In this document: piece after piece, positions 16,602 through 25,388 of the stretch
Layout of the letters: each line of letters starts with the position of its first letter
Position numbering within the stretch: the stretch's first letter is position 1
From: CAZSAT01 sp964604675
GTDB lineage: Bacteria > Myxococcota_A > UBA796 > CAJQPC01
Direction: 5' to 3'
Length of the DNA: 64,000 bases
Assembly: GCA_964604675.1 (NCBI GenBank)
Contig: CAZSAT010000003.1
Span: 62,001 to 126,000 of the forward strand
Translations under genes and position numbers: made by a program
Notes under the pieces: generated by a model
Database searches by the model: none
What the model was told of the DNA's origin: nothing
What the model saw: only the letters and a program-made list of their open reading frames with translations

Positions 16602-17101
16602 GGCACCAGCCCCTCCGGAAACCCCAGTCCGGCGCCGAGCAGGCCCCTTCGCAGGGTGGTCAGGGCCTCCTGGGTCTCGGGGCTGGCCAGGTCGGCGGTG
16701 CGCGCTGCGGCGTCGATCCGCTCGGTGGACAAGGGAACGCCGCCGGTCGCTTCGAGCTCGTCGGAGAGCACCACCAACAGGTCGTGCACGATCCGCTCGG
16801 CGCGGGGGCGCGGGTGGTACACGTCGGCGTTCAGATCCGTGAAGGCCGGAGGCTGCTCGGCGCCGCCGAAGGTGAGCGGGTCCTGCGCGAGCGTGGCCGC
16901 CTGCACCTCGGCTCGATCGAGCTGGCCGTCGCCGTTCTGGTCGACGTCGGACAGCCGCGGAACGCTGTGGCTCGAGGTGCCCCATTCGCCTCGGTCGAGC
17001 GATCCGTCTGCGTTGGCGTCCGCCTTCTCGAACGCGCCGTCGAAGGCCTGCTCGTAGGTCCAGGCGGGCGCGGGGTCGCAGGCGAGCAGGAGCCAGATCA
17101 T
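16598..17101 (-). CDS. EF-hand lipoprotein
   Basis: 167 residues. Very short lipoprotein signal, MIWLLLAC, with Cys8 as predicted lipidation site. Two EF-hand calcium loops are visible: DANADGSLDRGEW (about residues 28-40) and DVDQNGDGQLDRAE (about 52-65), both with Asp/Asn at positions 1, 3, 5 and Glu at 12. The remainder is helical and unassigned. Calcium binding is expected; partner unknown. Operon with the Thr-type sulfatase upstream (ATGA overlap) and the duplicated-repeat membrane protein downstream (ATGA overlap). Confidence 0.88.
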   Translation of the reverse strand: MIWLLLACDPAPAWTYEQAFDGAFEKADANADGSLDRGEWGTSSHSVPRLSDVDQNGDGQLDRAEVQAATLAQDPLTFGGAEQPPAFTDLNADVYHPRPRAERIVHDLLVVLSDELEATGGVPLSTERIDAAARTADLASPETQEALTTLRRGLLGAGLGFPEGLVP

Positions 17102-18510
17102 CGGCCACCCCAGTAGCCGCCGTCGCGGAGCTTGTCGCGGACGGCCGGGTCGAGGGTGCCCTCGGCGCCCGGCGTGGGGGGCAGGCTCTTGCGCCACGAC
17201 ACGAGGGCGTCGCGCAGCGTGTCGAAGCGGTGGGGGTCGAGGTGTGCGGCGTCGAAGCCGGGGCCGTCCTGGGCGCTGACCTCGAGCACCGGACCCAGCC
17301 ACGGGTGGTCGGCAGAGAGCCCCGTGTAGGTGAGGGCGCCCGCCTCGTCGTGCACGCGGACCATGCGGAAGCTGCCCTCCGCGAACGCCCACACGCGCTC
17401 CGGCAGTGGCCGTCCCTCGAGTGCCGGCACCAAGCTGTGCCCTCGAAGCGACGCCGGGGGGCTCGCCTCCGCGATCGCGAGCACGGTGGGCAGCACGTCG
17501 AGCAGCGTCACGAGGTCGTCGACCTCGGCGGGGGTGGTGCCTCCCGGGGGGCGGATGAGGAGCGGCACCTCCAGATCGGCGTCGGACAAGGTGAAGCGGT
17601 GGTTGAACAGTCCGCGCTCGCCCAGGCTCTCCCCGTGGTCGGAGAAGACGAGGATCCAGCTGTCGTCCAGGGCCCCGCGCTCGTCGAGGCCCGCCATCAA
17701 CAAGCCGAACATCGCGTCGGCGTAGGCCACCGCGCCCGCGTAGGTGTTGCGCAGCGTCACCACGCCGCTCTCTCCGATGTGCCCGGCGCGCACCTGGCGC
17801 GCCAGGTCGGCGACCGCTGCCCGCGCCTCGTCGTCCCAGATCCGCGCAGCGTCGTAATCGAGGGCGGCCAGGGCCTCCGAGGGAGGCACGAGCCAGCCGT
17901 CGAGCACGCGCGCCGTGCCGGAGGGGTGGAGCACGGCCTCCTCCGCAGCGCCGTGGGGTGTGCCGTCGACCTCCAGGTAGCCGAAGGGTGCCGGCTTCAG
18001 GTACCGATGGTGGGTGTCGTAGCCGTGCACGAACAGCAGGGAGGGACCGTCGACCGTGTCCAGCCAGCGGAGGGCCGCGGGCACGGTGTGGTACAGCCCG
18101 CCCCACTCGGCGACCGAGTCGTAGTGGTCGAAGCCGCGGTCGAGTCCGAGCTCCGGGGCGAGGTGCCCGCCGCCGACGGCCGCGCCGGTGGTGTAGCCAT
18201 ACAGGCCCAGGATCTCGGCGAGCACGGGCACGTCGGCGGGTGCTCGGAGCGCGTAGGTCATGGGTGCCAGCTCCGACGCGTAGCGCCCGGAGAAGAGCGC
18301 GGCGTGGCTGTAGAGCGTCTCGTTGGCGACCGCCGTCGCCCTCGAGAAGCGCACCGCCTGCCCCGCGAAGCGGTCGAGGTTCGGCGTGAGCCCGCGGGTG
18401 TCGCCGTAGCTGCCGAGGTGGTCCGCTCGGAGCGTGTCGAGGCTGACGAGCACGATGTTCGGTGGGCCAGCCGGATGGGGGTCACAGCCGAGCGCCAGGG
18501 CGAGGAGCAT
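17098..18510 (-). CDS. Sulfatase/phosphotransferase-fold lipoprotein, Thr-type
   Basis: 470 residues. Signal MLLALALGC, lipobox Cys9. Alkaline-phosphatase superfamily, sulfatase branch: NIVLVSLDTLRADHLGSYG (metal Asp), TPNLDRFAG, then ETLYSHAALFSGRY where a Thr stands in place of the formylglycine Cys, and FSDHGESLGERG with the metal-binding Asp-His. VPLLIRPPGG and LLDVLPTVLA are typical of the family. Because the Cys is absent, formylglycine chemistry is not expected; Thr-nucleophile members include phosphoethanolamine transferases and other hydrolases, so substrate is open. First gene of a four-gene minus-strand operon; divergent from the ABC ATPase by 36 nt. Confidence 0.9.
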   Translation of the reverse strand: MLLALALGCDPHPAGPPNIVLVSLDTLRADHLGSYGDTRGLTPNLDRFAGQAVRFSRATAVANETLYSHAALFSGRYASELAPMTYALRAPADVPVLAEILGLYGYTTGAAVGGGHLAPELGLDRGFDHYDSVAEWGGLYHTVPAALRWLDTVDGPSLLFVHGYDTHHRYLKPAPFGYLEVDGTPHGAAEEAVLHPSGTARVLDGWLVPPSEALAALDYDAARIWDDEARAAVADLARQVRAGHIGESGVVTLRNTYAGAVAYADAMFGLLMAGLDERGALDDSWILVFSDHGESLGERGLFNHRFTLSDADLEVPLLIRPPGGTTPAEVDDLVTLLDVLPTVLAIAEASPPASLRGHSLVPALEGRPLPERVWAFAEGSFRMVRVHDEAGALTYTGLSADHPWLGPVLEVSAQDGPGFDAAHLDPHRFDTLRDALVSWRKSLPPTPGAEGTLDPAVRDKLRDGGYWGGR

Positions 18511-18546
18511 GGTGTCTTCGATAACGCTGGAGGATAGGCCGACCTC

Positions 18547-19341
18547 GTGTTGCCTCTCGTGCTCGACGCCCTGACGAAGTCCTACGGCTCCAAGCAGGCG
18601 GTCGCTGGGCTGAGCCTGCGGGTGCAGCCCGGAGAGCTGTTCGGGCTGCTGGGGCCCAACGGCTCGGGCAAGAGCACGACGCTGCGCATGCTGTGCACCC
18701 TCACGGAGCCCTCGTCGGGCACGGCTCGAATCGGTGAGCACGATCTCACGCACCTCTCCGCGATCCGGCGAGCGATCGCCGTGGTGTTCCAGGAGCCGAG
18801 CCTCGACCCGAGGCTGTCGGCGCGCGAGAACCTGGATCTCTACCTGGCGCTGTACCGACCGCTCTGGGACGGCACCGAGCGGTTGCGACGGTGCGACGAA
18901 GCCCTGGCGCGCATGGGGCTGTCGGACCGCGGCGCCGATCTCGTCTCCGCCTATTCGTGGGGCATGCGACGTCGGCTGGAGATCGGCCGCGCGTTGACCA
19001 CGGACCCGGCGGTGCTGTTGCTGGACGAACCGACCACCGGCCTCGACCCCCAGAGTCGCTACGCGCTGTGGGAACACCTGACCACCTTGCGGCGTGACCG
19101 CGGGCTCACGGTGGTGGTCGCGACCCACGACATGGAAGAGGCGGAGCGCTGCGACCGGCTGGCGGTGCTCGCCGAGGGCCGTCTGGCCTTCTGCGGCCCA
19201 CCGGACGAGCTGTGTTCCACAACGGGCGAGAACACCCTGACCCGGGCCTTCCTCGCACTGACGGGCACGGCGCTCGGAACGGAGGGCGCAGCCGGGCCCA
19301 CCTTGAAGGGCAAGGATGCTGCCCAGTACCGGCGCTCCTGA
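18547..19341 (+). CDS. ABC transporter ATP-binding protein (DrrA-like)
   Basis: 264 residues from a GTG start. Walker A GPNGSGKST near residues 36-44, Q-loop FQEPSLD, ABC signature modified to YSWGMRRRLEIGRAL (usual form in this subfamily is YSGGMRRR), Walker B LLLDEPTTGLD and H-loop ATHDMEE. The QEPSLD and MRRR features place it with drug and polymer exporters that pair with ABC-2 permeases. The ABC-2 permease at 12852-13622 is a likely partner although it is 5 kb away on the other strand. The Gly-to-Trp change in the signature motif is a small oddity. Confidence 0.92.
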   Translation: MLPLVLDALTKSYGSKQAVAGLSLRVQPGELFGLLGPNGSGKSTTLRMLCTLTEPSSGTARIGEHDLTHLSAIRRAIAVVFQEPSLDPRLSARENLDLYLALYRPLWDGTERLRRCDEALARMGLSDRGADLVSAYSWGMRRRLEIGRALTTDPAVLLLDEPTTGLDPQSRYALWEHLTTLRRDRGLTVVVATHDMEEAERCDRLAVLAEGRLAFCGPPDELCSTTGENTLTRAFLALTGTALGTEGAAGPTLKGKDAAQYRRS

Positions 19342-19396
19342 GCCGCACGCCACCAGGGCCGGCGATCCGGCATGCCGGGGGTAGTAGGCTGCCTGG

Positions 19397-20356
19397 GTGC
19401 CGTTGCCGTTCCAGTCCGCGTCGCCCGACGAACCCCTCTCCCGGCTGCTCGGGTCCGTGCTGGCGCCACCGGCACCGGGACCGAGCCTGCTGGAGCCGTT
19501 CTGGTTCGAGCACGCCATTCGGGCGCAGGCGTGGCCGAGCAGCTTCGACCACGCGGCGCTGGGCGGGCTGCACGCCCCGTCGGTCGGTCTGGCCTTCGCG
19601 TGTGGCTACCAGGCATCGCTCAGGCGCCTCGTGCCGTCGCTGCCGCCTTCGGCCCTCGTGTCACTCGCGGTGACCGAGAAGGACGGTAACGGTCCCGCTG
19701 CGATCGCCACCGAGCTGCACGACGACGGGCTCCGAGGGACGAAGGTCTTCGCCACCCTCGCCGCACCCGACCGGCCGCTGCTCGTGCTCGCGTCCGAAGG
19801 CGACGACGGCGAGCGCAAGCGCCTCCGGCTCTTCCGGCTCACCGGTCGGGAGCCCGGCCTGACCATCGCTCAGGGTCCACGGCCGTTGTTCGTGCCCGAG
19901 ATCACCCACGCGGTGGTCCAGCTCGACGGCGTGCACGCCGAGGCCCTGGAGGGGGACGGCTGGGGCGACTACGTGAAGCCCTTCCGCACCCTCGAGGACG
20001 TGCACGTGATCGGGGCCGTGCTGGCCTACGCGGTGGCCTGGTCGGGTCGGCTCGGCTGGCCGCTGTCGCTGCGTGAGCAGGGCGTTGCGGCGCTGTGTGC
20101 CGGACGGGCCCTCGCGTCGTCGGATGCGCGCAGCCCGGCCGTGCACGTGGCCGTGGCCGGCTGGCTGCACAGCGTCACCGAGTTCCTGCAGCGGCTCCCC
20201 TTTCATCGAGCTCCCGAGGCCGTCGGCGCGGCCTGGGAACGTGACAAGGCGCTGTTGCAGGTTGCCTCGGGTGCGCGCGTCGCACGATCTCGCAGGGCCT
20301 GGGAGCGCTTGGGCGTCACCCCTTGTCCTGCCGTGGGCGAGGAGCTGCGCGAGTGA
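19397..20356 (+). CDS. Acyl-CoA dehydrogenase-like protein, short
   Basis: 319 residues from GTG. Mid-section resembles the beta domain of acyl-CoA dehydrogenases: SLAVTEKDGNGPAAIATEL, then GLRGTKVFATLAAPDRPLLVLAS and a HAVVQLDGV strand, followed by helices with ARSRRAW at the end. It is shorter than the usual 380-400 residues and the C-terminal helical bundle with its catalytic Glu is not clear, so it may lack activity. The stop codon overlaps the ATG of the hybrid kinase (TGATG), so the two are probably co-expressed. FAD binding is inference. Confidence 0.75.
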   Translation: MPLPFQSASPDEPLSRLLGSVLAPPAPGPSLLEPFWFEHAIRAQAWPSSFDHAALGGLHAPSVGLAFACGYQASLRRLVPSLPPSALVSLAVTEKDGNGPAAIATELHDDGLRGTKVFATLAAPDRPLLVLASEGDDGERKRLRLFRLTGREPGLTIAQGPRPLFVPEITHAVVQLDGVHAEALEGDGWGDYVKPFRTLEDVHVIGAVLAYAVAWSGRLGWPLSLREQGVAALCAGRALASSDARSPAVHVAVAGWLHSVTEFLQRLPFHRAPEAVGAAWERDKALLQVASGARVARSRRAWERLGVTPCPAVGEELRE

Positions 20357-22926
20357 TGCGGCTCCAGGAGCTCGTCAGGCTCGACGACCCGGACGAGGTC
20401 CTCCTCGCCGCGTGCGTGGAGCTGACCGCGGCTGCATGGCGCTGGTCGGAAGCGGGGTGGTCGCTCCTCCACACGGTCGCAGGCGCTCCTGGGTCGGAGC
20501 CGCCTGCCCACCTCCGCGAGCTTCCGCACGGTCATGAGGGCACCTTCTGGATGCCGATCGGAGCCGCGGCGGAGCACGCCCTCGCGACGCAGAGCCCTCC
20601 CGACGAGCCGCTCGTCGCGCAGGCGCTCCTCACCGCGGCCCTCGAGCGCGCCGGCGCGGTCCGTGCCAGTCGAGAGGCCCGGCTCGCCCTGGAGACGCAG
20701 CGGCGCGAGCTGCTCCAGCTCGTCGAGCGATCCCCCGCCATCATCGCGATCCGGCGCGGTGAGGAGCACCGCCTCGAGCTGGCGAACGCGGCCTACCTCG
20801 AGCTGATCGGCGAGCGGGAGGTCTTCGGGGTGCCCGGTCGCGAGGCGCTCCCGGAGATCGCGGCCCAGGGCTTCTTCGACCGGCTCGACGAGGTGTTCCG
20901 CTCGGGCGAGCCGTGGCAGCAGTCCGAGGTGCGCGCGGTCTACGAGCGGCACGACGGCCCGCGAGAGGGTTGGTACGACGTGTTGTGGCAGCCGCTCCGT
21001 GACGAGCACGGCGCCGTCACGGGAACGATGTTGCACGGGACCGACGTGACGAGCCTCGTCAAGGCGCGCATGGAGGCGGAGGCCGGGCAGAAGACGCTGC
21101 ACAGCCTGCTGGAACGCGCTGCGGCCGTCGTGATCATCGCCCAGGGGCCCGAGCACGAGCTGACCTTCCAGAACCGGCGAGCACGCGCGCTGATCGGCGA
21201 CCAGCCCCTCGGTCGCCGCCTGGGTCAGCTGTTGCCCCAAGCCGCCGAGCGTGGCTACCTGCGCCTGCTCGATCACGTGTTCGTGTCCGGGGAGCACCTC
21301 GAAGGCAACGCCCAGGAGATCGTGCTCGAGGTCGACGGGCGTGAGCGTCATGCCTGGTTCGACTACGTCATCGCGCCGTGGCGGAACGAGCACGGGCGTG
21401 TGTTGGGGGTCTGGCTCCACGCGGTGGACATCACGCGCACCCACCGGGCGCGGCTGGAGGCCCTCGCGGCCTGGGGTCGGTTCCGGGACCTCGTGGAGAG
21501 CCTCGATGCGGTGGTGCTCGAGGCCGACCCGGACACGCTGGCGTTCACCTACGTCAGCGACCATGCGACCGAGCTCTTCGGCTACCCCCTGCAGAGCTGG
21601 TTCGAGCCCGACTTCTTCACCACGCTGGTGCATCCGGAGGACCGGGAGCACGTGGTCAATCGCGTGCGCGGACGCCTGAAGGCGGGGCACGATCTGAGCT
21701 ACCGGTTTCGCGCCCTCGCCGCCGACGGACGCACGGTCTGGGTGGTCGACCGGATCCGTCAGGTCCGCGACAAGGACGGGCGCGTGATCGCGCTGCGTGG
21801 GATCATGACGGACGTGAGCCGGCTCCGGGACGCGGAGGACCAGCTCAGCGTGCTCCAGAGGAGCGAGGCGCTCGGTCACCTCGCCGGCGGCATTGCCCAC
21901 GACTTCAACAACCTCCTGGCGGTGATCCTGGGCCGTGCGAGCCTGCTCGGCGCGGCGCTCGCTGACCAGGATGCCCTCCGGCCCCACGTGGACGCGCTGC
22001 GTTCCGCAACGCAACGCGCCTCCGAGCTGACCCAGCGGCTGATGACCCTCGCCGGGCAGGCCCCCTACGACGCGGCCCCGGTCGATCTCGTCGCTTTGGT
22101 GCGGGAGCTGGCCACGCTCCTGGAGCCCGGACTCGGCACGGTGTCCCTGGTCCTGGATCTCGACGAGCACACGCCTCACGTGCACGGAGACGGCGGCCAG
22201 GTCCAGCAGATCGTGATGAACCTGGTGATCAACGCGGGGGAAGCGCTCGACGGGACGGGCGGCGTCACTGTCCGCCTGGGGGAAGCCGAGGGTGGGCCCC
22301 ATGGCGAGCCGGGTCCGTGGGTGGTCCTGGAGGTGGAGGACGACGGGCCGGGCATGGACGCGGGCACCCGCGACCGGGTGTTCGACCCCTTCTTCACGAC
22401 CAAGGCCGCGGGGCGTGGTCTCGGCCTGGCGGCCGTGGCGGGGGTGGTGCGAGGCCACGAGGGACACCTCAGCGTGCGCTCGGCGGAGGGGGAGGGCACC
22501 TGCTTCACCGTGTGGCTGCCGGCGAGTGACGTGGTGTCCCAGGGGTCTCCGAGCCGCCTGGCGGTGGAGGCATCGCCGAGCAGGATCCTGGTCGTGGACG
22601 ACGAGGCGTCGGTGCGCGAGGTCTGCGCGGCCATGCTCCGCCACCTCGGGCACGAGGTGGTCGAGGCCTCGAGCGGTGACCACGCCCAGACGATGCTGCA
22701 AGGCGTCGGGCTGGTGATCTGCGACCTCTCCATGCCGGGCATGTCGGGCGATCAGCTGTTCGAGTGGCTGCAGATCCACCACCCTCACGTGCCCTTCGTG
22801 CTCTGCACCGGCTACGACGCGACCAACTCGGCCGTGCGCTCCAACCGGGGCTACGCAGGCTTCCTGCACAAGCCCTACACGGTCGGCGAGATCGCGGCGG
22901 TCGTGGCCCGGGCCCTGGATGGCTGA
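20356..22926 (+). CDS. PAS-type hybrid histidine kinase
   Basis: 856 residues, soluble. After a ~110-residue N-terminal region come three PAS-like domains (about 120-235, 245-365, 375-495), the third with the FEPDFFTTLVHPEDR and LAADGRTVWVVDRIR signatures of PAS/PAC. HisKA motif LAGGIAHDFNNLL has His515 as phosphorylation site; HATPase has the N-box QQIVMNLVINAGEAL, DDGPGMD and GRGLGLAAVAGVV. A C-terminal receiver (ILVVDDEASVREV) has Asp790 (VICDLSMPGMSG) and LHKPYT Lys. No membrane segment, so it likely senses a cytosolic signal. It overlaps the acyl-CoA dehydrogenase-like gene and the following membrane protein gene; the cognate output protein is not evident. Confidence 0.95.
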   Translation: MRLQELVRLDDPDEVLLAACVELTAAAWRWSEAGWSLLHTVAGAPGSEPPAHLRELPHGHEGTFWMPIGAAAEHALATQSPPDEPLVAQALLTAALERAGAVRASREARLALETQRRELLQLVERSPAIIAIRRGEEHRLELANAAYLELIGEREVFGVPGREALPEIAAQGFFDRLDEVFRSGEPWQQSEVRAVYERHDGPREGWYDVLWQPLRDEHGAVTGTMLHGTDVTSLVKARMEAEAGQKTLHSLLERAAAVVIIAQGPEHELTFQNRRARALIGDQPLGRRLGQLLPQAAERGYLRLLDHVFVSGEHLEGNAQEIVLEVDGRERHAWFDYVIAPWRNEHGRVLGVWLHAVDITRTHRARLEALAAWGRFRDLVESLDAVVLEADPDTLAFTYVSDHATELFGYPLQSWFEPDFFTTLVHPEDREHVVNRVRGRLKAGHDLSYRFRALAADGRTVWVVDRIRQVRDKDGRVIALRGIMTDVSRLRDAEDQLSVLQRSEALGHLAGGIAHDFNNLLAVILGRASLLGAALADQDALRPHVDALRSATQRASELTQRLMTLAGQAPYDAAPVDLVALVRELATLLEPGLGTVSLVLDLDEHTPHVHGDGGQVQQIVMNLVINAGEALDGTGGVTVRLGEAEGGPHGEPGPWVVLEVEDDGPGMDAGTRDRVFDPFFTTKAAGRGLGLAAVAGVVRGHEGHLSVRSAEGEGTCFTVWLPASDVVSQGSPSRLAVEASPSRILVVDDEASVREVCAAMLRHLGHEVVEASSGDHAQTMLQGVGLVICDLSMPGMSGDQLFEWLQIHHPHVPFVLCTGYDATNSAVRSNRGYAGFLHKPYTVGEIAAVVARALDG

Positions 22927-23914
22927 GGCGGGGATCGGACGCCGGGTGTTCGGCGCCCTGGTTGCGGTCGCGGTCCTGGTGCTGGTCGGGCTCACGCTGG
23001 ACCTCGACGCCGTGGCGACCACGCTTGCGGACGCGGACCCGGTCTGGCTGGTCGCTGCCGCGATGGCCTACCTTCCGAGCTGGTGGCTCCGCGGATGGCG
23101 GTGGCAGGGGCTGGCGGCGGATCTGGGTGACCGCGTGCCGATCGGGCCGGCGGTGGCGTTCGCCACCGTGGGCAACATGCTCAACCTGGTCTTGCCCGCC
23201 AAGGCGGGGGATCTGCTCTGGACGCACGCCGCGCACGAGCGCTTCGGTGTGCCGTACGGCCGAGGACTGGTGAGCGTGCTGGCGGGCCGGGTGCTCGACC
23301 TGGTCGTGCTCCTGGCGCTGGGCGCAGCCGCCTTCGGGACCACCGACAGCGACGTGGCCAGCGCGGCGTGGGCCAGCCTCGGAGGGCTGGTGGTGCTCCT
23401 CCTCCTCGGGTGGACCCTGGTGGTGCGCTTGCGTCTCGGCGGCCTGCTGTTGCGAGGCCCGCTCCAGCGCGTCCGGCCGGTGCACGACGCGCTGGTCGAA
23501 CCAGCGGCGCGCCTGGGCGCGCGCCCCGCGCGCCTCGCCCTCCACGGCGGGACCACGCTCGTGATCTGGGGCATCGAGGCCCTCGTCGCCTGGTCGATCG
23601 CGCAGGGACTCGCCGTCGAGGTCACGATCGCCGGCGTGTTCGTCGCGATCATGGTCGCGAACCTGTCCAAGATCGTGCCGCTGACGCCTGCGAGCTTCGG
23701 GACCTACGAGGCCGCGGGTGCCGCCGCTCTGGCAGCCCTCGGCGTGGCCTACGCGTCGGGCTTCGCGCTGCTGCTCGTGGAGCACCTGCTGAAGAACCTG
23801 GTCAACACCGCCCTCGGCCTGGTGGCGATGATGTGGACGGATGTGCCCGTGCTCCGCGTGGACCTCCAGGCCCTCCGGGCGCGGGCTCGCTTGCAGGCCC
23901 CGGACAAGAACTGA
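22919..23914 (+). CDS. UPF0104/YbhN-type membrane protein (LPG synthase TM region)
   Basis: 331 residues, about eight membrane helices. Family motifs: LRGWRWQGLAADLG after helix 2, GNMLNLVLPAKAGDLLW (the conserved N-x-P-x-x-x-G-D signature), RGLVSVLAGRVLDLVVLL and the later IVPLTPASFGTYEAAGA. These proteins share the flippase-like integral membrane region of lysylphosphatidylglycerol synthase; stand-alone members are thought to act on lipids. Starts 8 nt inside the histidine kinase gene, so the kinase may control lipid handling (inference). Confidence 0.92.
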   Translation: MAEAGIGRRVFGALVAVAVLVLVGLTLDLDAVATTLADADPVWLVAAAMAYLPSWWLRGWRWQGLAADLGDRVPIGPAVAFATVGNMLNLVLPAKAGDLLWTHAAHERFGVPYGRGLVSVLAGRVLDLVVLLALGAAAFGTTDSDVASAAWASLGGLVVLLLLGWTLVVRLRLGGLLLRGPLQRVRPVHDALVEPAARLGARPARLALHGGTTLVIWGIEALVAWSIAQGLAVEVTIAGVFVAIMVANLSKIVPLTPASFGTYEAAGAAALAALGVAYASGFALLLVEHLLKNLVNTALGLVAMMWTDVPVLRVDLQALRARARLQAPDKN

Positions 23915-23955
23915 CCCGGGGGACCGCTTAGGATGGCGCCGGTGCTGGTGACCTC

Positions 23956-25347
23956 ATGATCGAGACGCTCGCTGCGTGGTGGGGGCTGGACGACCAGCCC
24001 GGAAGTCGGGTGCTGCACCTCTGGCTGCACCGCGAGCTGCAGCTGCGAGCGGTCGCGTTGCGCAACCTCCTCCGAACGAGCGCTGGTGAGCAGTGGGTCA
24101 TCGGCCTCGAGCACGAGATCGGTCTGCAGGGGCGCCATGCGGAGGAGCTGCCTGCGGCCTGGTCGCGCCGGCTGCGTGCCGGGTTGGCCACCCAGGACCT
24201 GGCGCTGGCGGAGGCCGCGGCGATGCTGCGCGCGGTCGATCGGCTGCACGCGGTCGAAGCGCCCCACCACCACGGGCTGCTCGTCACCGTGCCCGCTGGG
24301 CTCGGTGGCGGCTCGGGGGTGTTGCTGGGACCGGCCGAGAGGGGGCTCGAGCAGCTCGCGACGGCCGACCGCCAGCTCGTCCGCGGCGCGCGCCATCGCG
24401 GCCACCGCGTGCGCGACCTCCTCGGCTTGTCGTTCCACGTCCACCAGCACGACAGCGCCCATCGGGTGTCGGTGCGGCGCTTGCCGGGCCGGGTCGGTGC
24501 GGCGCTGCGACGCGCCCTCCGCCTCGAGCAGCTGCGGGTTGCCGTGTGCCCGGGCCCGGAGGTGAGCTACGACGTCCGGCTCGACCGGGAGCACGCCACG
24601 GAGCACTTCGGCGTGCCCTTCTGGCTCAGCTCGGTGGCCGCGAAGGATCGCAGCATCGCAGAGCAAGCCGTGGATCAAGCGGTGGTCCAGGCGCGCGACC
24701 TGCGCGCGTCGGTGCTGCTCTTTGGCGAGCTCACCCTGGATGAGGCGCTGCTCGCGAGGCTCCGGGCGAAGCTCGCCGAGCAGCCCGGCGGGCTCCCGGC
24801 GCTCGTGGTGGCGGGCAGCTTCCACCGCGTGGTCGGCGACACGCCCCGCAACCGCTGCACCGTGCTGGACAGCAGCGGATCCGTGCTCTGGGAGCAGGAC
24901 AAGCAGGTCCCCTACGAGTTGCCCGAAGGCCAGGCGTCCGGGGTGGGGGTGCACGACGCGGCCGCGGTCGAGGCCGTCGAAGCCTGCGACACGCTCGTCG
25001 TGGTCGACGGCCCCCTCGGCCGGATGGCGAGCCCGATCTGCTTGGACTTCTGTGGCACGTGGTTGCGCGAGCTGTTCGTCGGCCTCGGCGTGAACCTGCT
25101 CCTGGTGCCTGCAGCGTCCCCACGGACGGAGGACTTCGTCGAGCGTGCACGGGAGCTCGGAACCGACGGCCGAACGACCACGATCGTGGCCAACGCCGCC
25201 TGGGTCCTGGCGGCCGCTGGCCGGGTCGACGAGGCCGTGGCCCTGCTCTACATGCCGCTCCACGACGCGCTCTGGCGCCGGGACTACGCGCCGGGGAGTG
25301 CCTTGGAGGTGTTTAATATCAATGAACTACTTGATGCCAACGAATAG
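23956..25347 (+). CDS. Nitrilase-like (CN hydrolase) protein with large N-terminal extension
   Basis: 463 residues. Residues about 1-205 are an unrecognised, Arg/Leu/His-rich helical region. Residues about 225-450 fit the nitrilase fold: Glu258 in VLLFGELTLDE, Lys316 in WEQDKQVPYEL, Cys362 in SPICLDFCGTW, matching the Glu-Lys-Cys triad in order, and later LLLVPAASPRTEDF and TTTIVANAAWVL as in this superfamily. Spacings (58 and 46) are within what such enzymes allow. Predicted to cleave an amide or nitrile C-N bond; substrate unknown. The last codons (VFNINELLDANE) are unusually AT-rich. It lies 41 nt upstream of the winged-helix gene and may be the enzyme component of that cluster. Confidence 0.82.
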   Translation: MIETLAAWWGLDDQPGSRVLHLWLHRELQLRAVALRNLLRTSAGEQWVIGLEHEIGLQGRHAEELPAAWSRRLRAGLATQDLALAEAAAMLRAVDRLHAVEAPHHHGLLVTVPAGLGGGSGVLLGPAERGLEQLATADRQLVRGARHRGHRVRDLLGLSFHVHQHDSAHRVSVRRLPGRVGAALRRALRLEQLRVAVCPGPEVSYDVRLDREHATEHFGVPFWLSSVAAKDRSIAEQAVDQAVVQARDLRASVLLFGELTLDEALLARLRAKLAEQPGGLPALVVAGSFHRVVGDTPRNRCTVLDSSGSVLWEQDKQVPYELPEGQASGVGVHDAAAVEAVEACDTLVVVDGPLGRMASPICLDFCGTWLRELFVGLGVNLLLVPAASPRTEDFVERARELGTDGRTTTIVANAAWVLAAAGRVDEAVALLYMPLHDALWRRDYAPGSALEVFNINELLDANE

Positions 25348-25388
25348 CTGACATAAGCTTCACGATGCACACCCCTCTGGGAGGATCC
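25310..25388 (+). promoter_or_regulatory. AT-rich island with candidate promoter
   Basis: A stretch of clearly lower GC than its surroundings spanning the end of the nitrilase-like gene and the gap before the winged-helix gene. It holds TTGATG at 25331-25336 and CATAAG at 25352-25357 (15-nt spacer, short of ideal). GGGAGG at 25379-25384 is the ribosome-binding site for the ATG at 25389. Promoter call is tentative. Confidence 0.4.

Noticed and set aside
19367..19378. CCGGCATGCCGG palindrome as an operator
   Set aside because: Short GC-rich palindromes occur by chance often in DNA of this composition and no adjacent regulator supports it.
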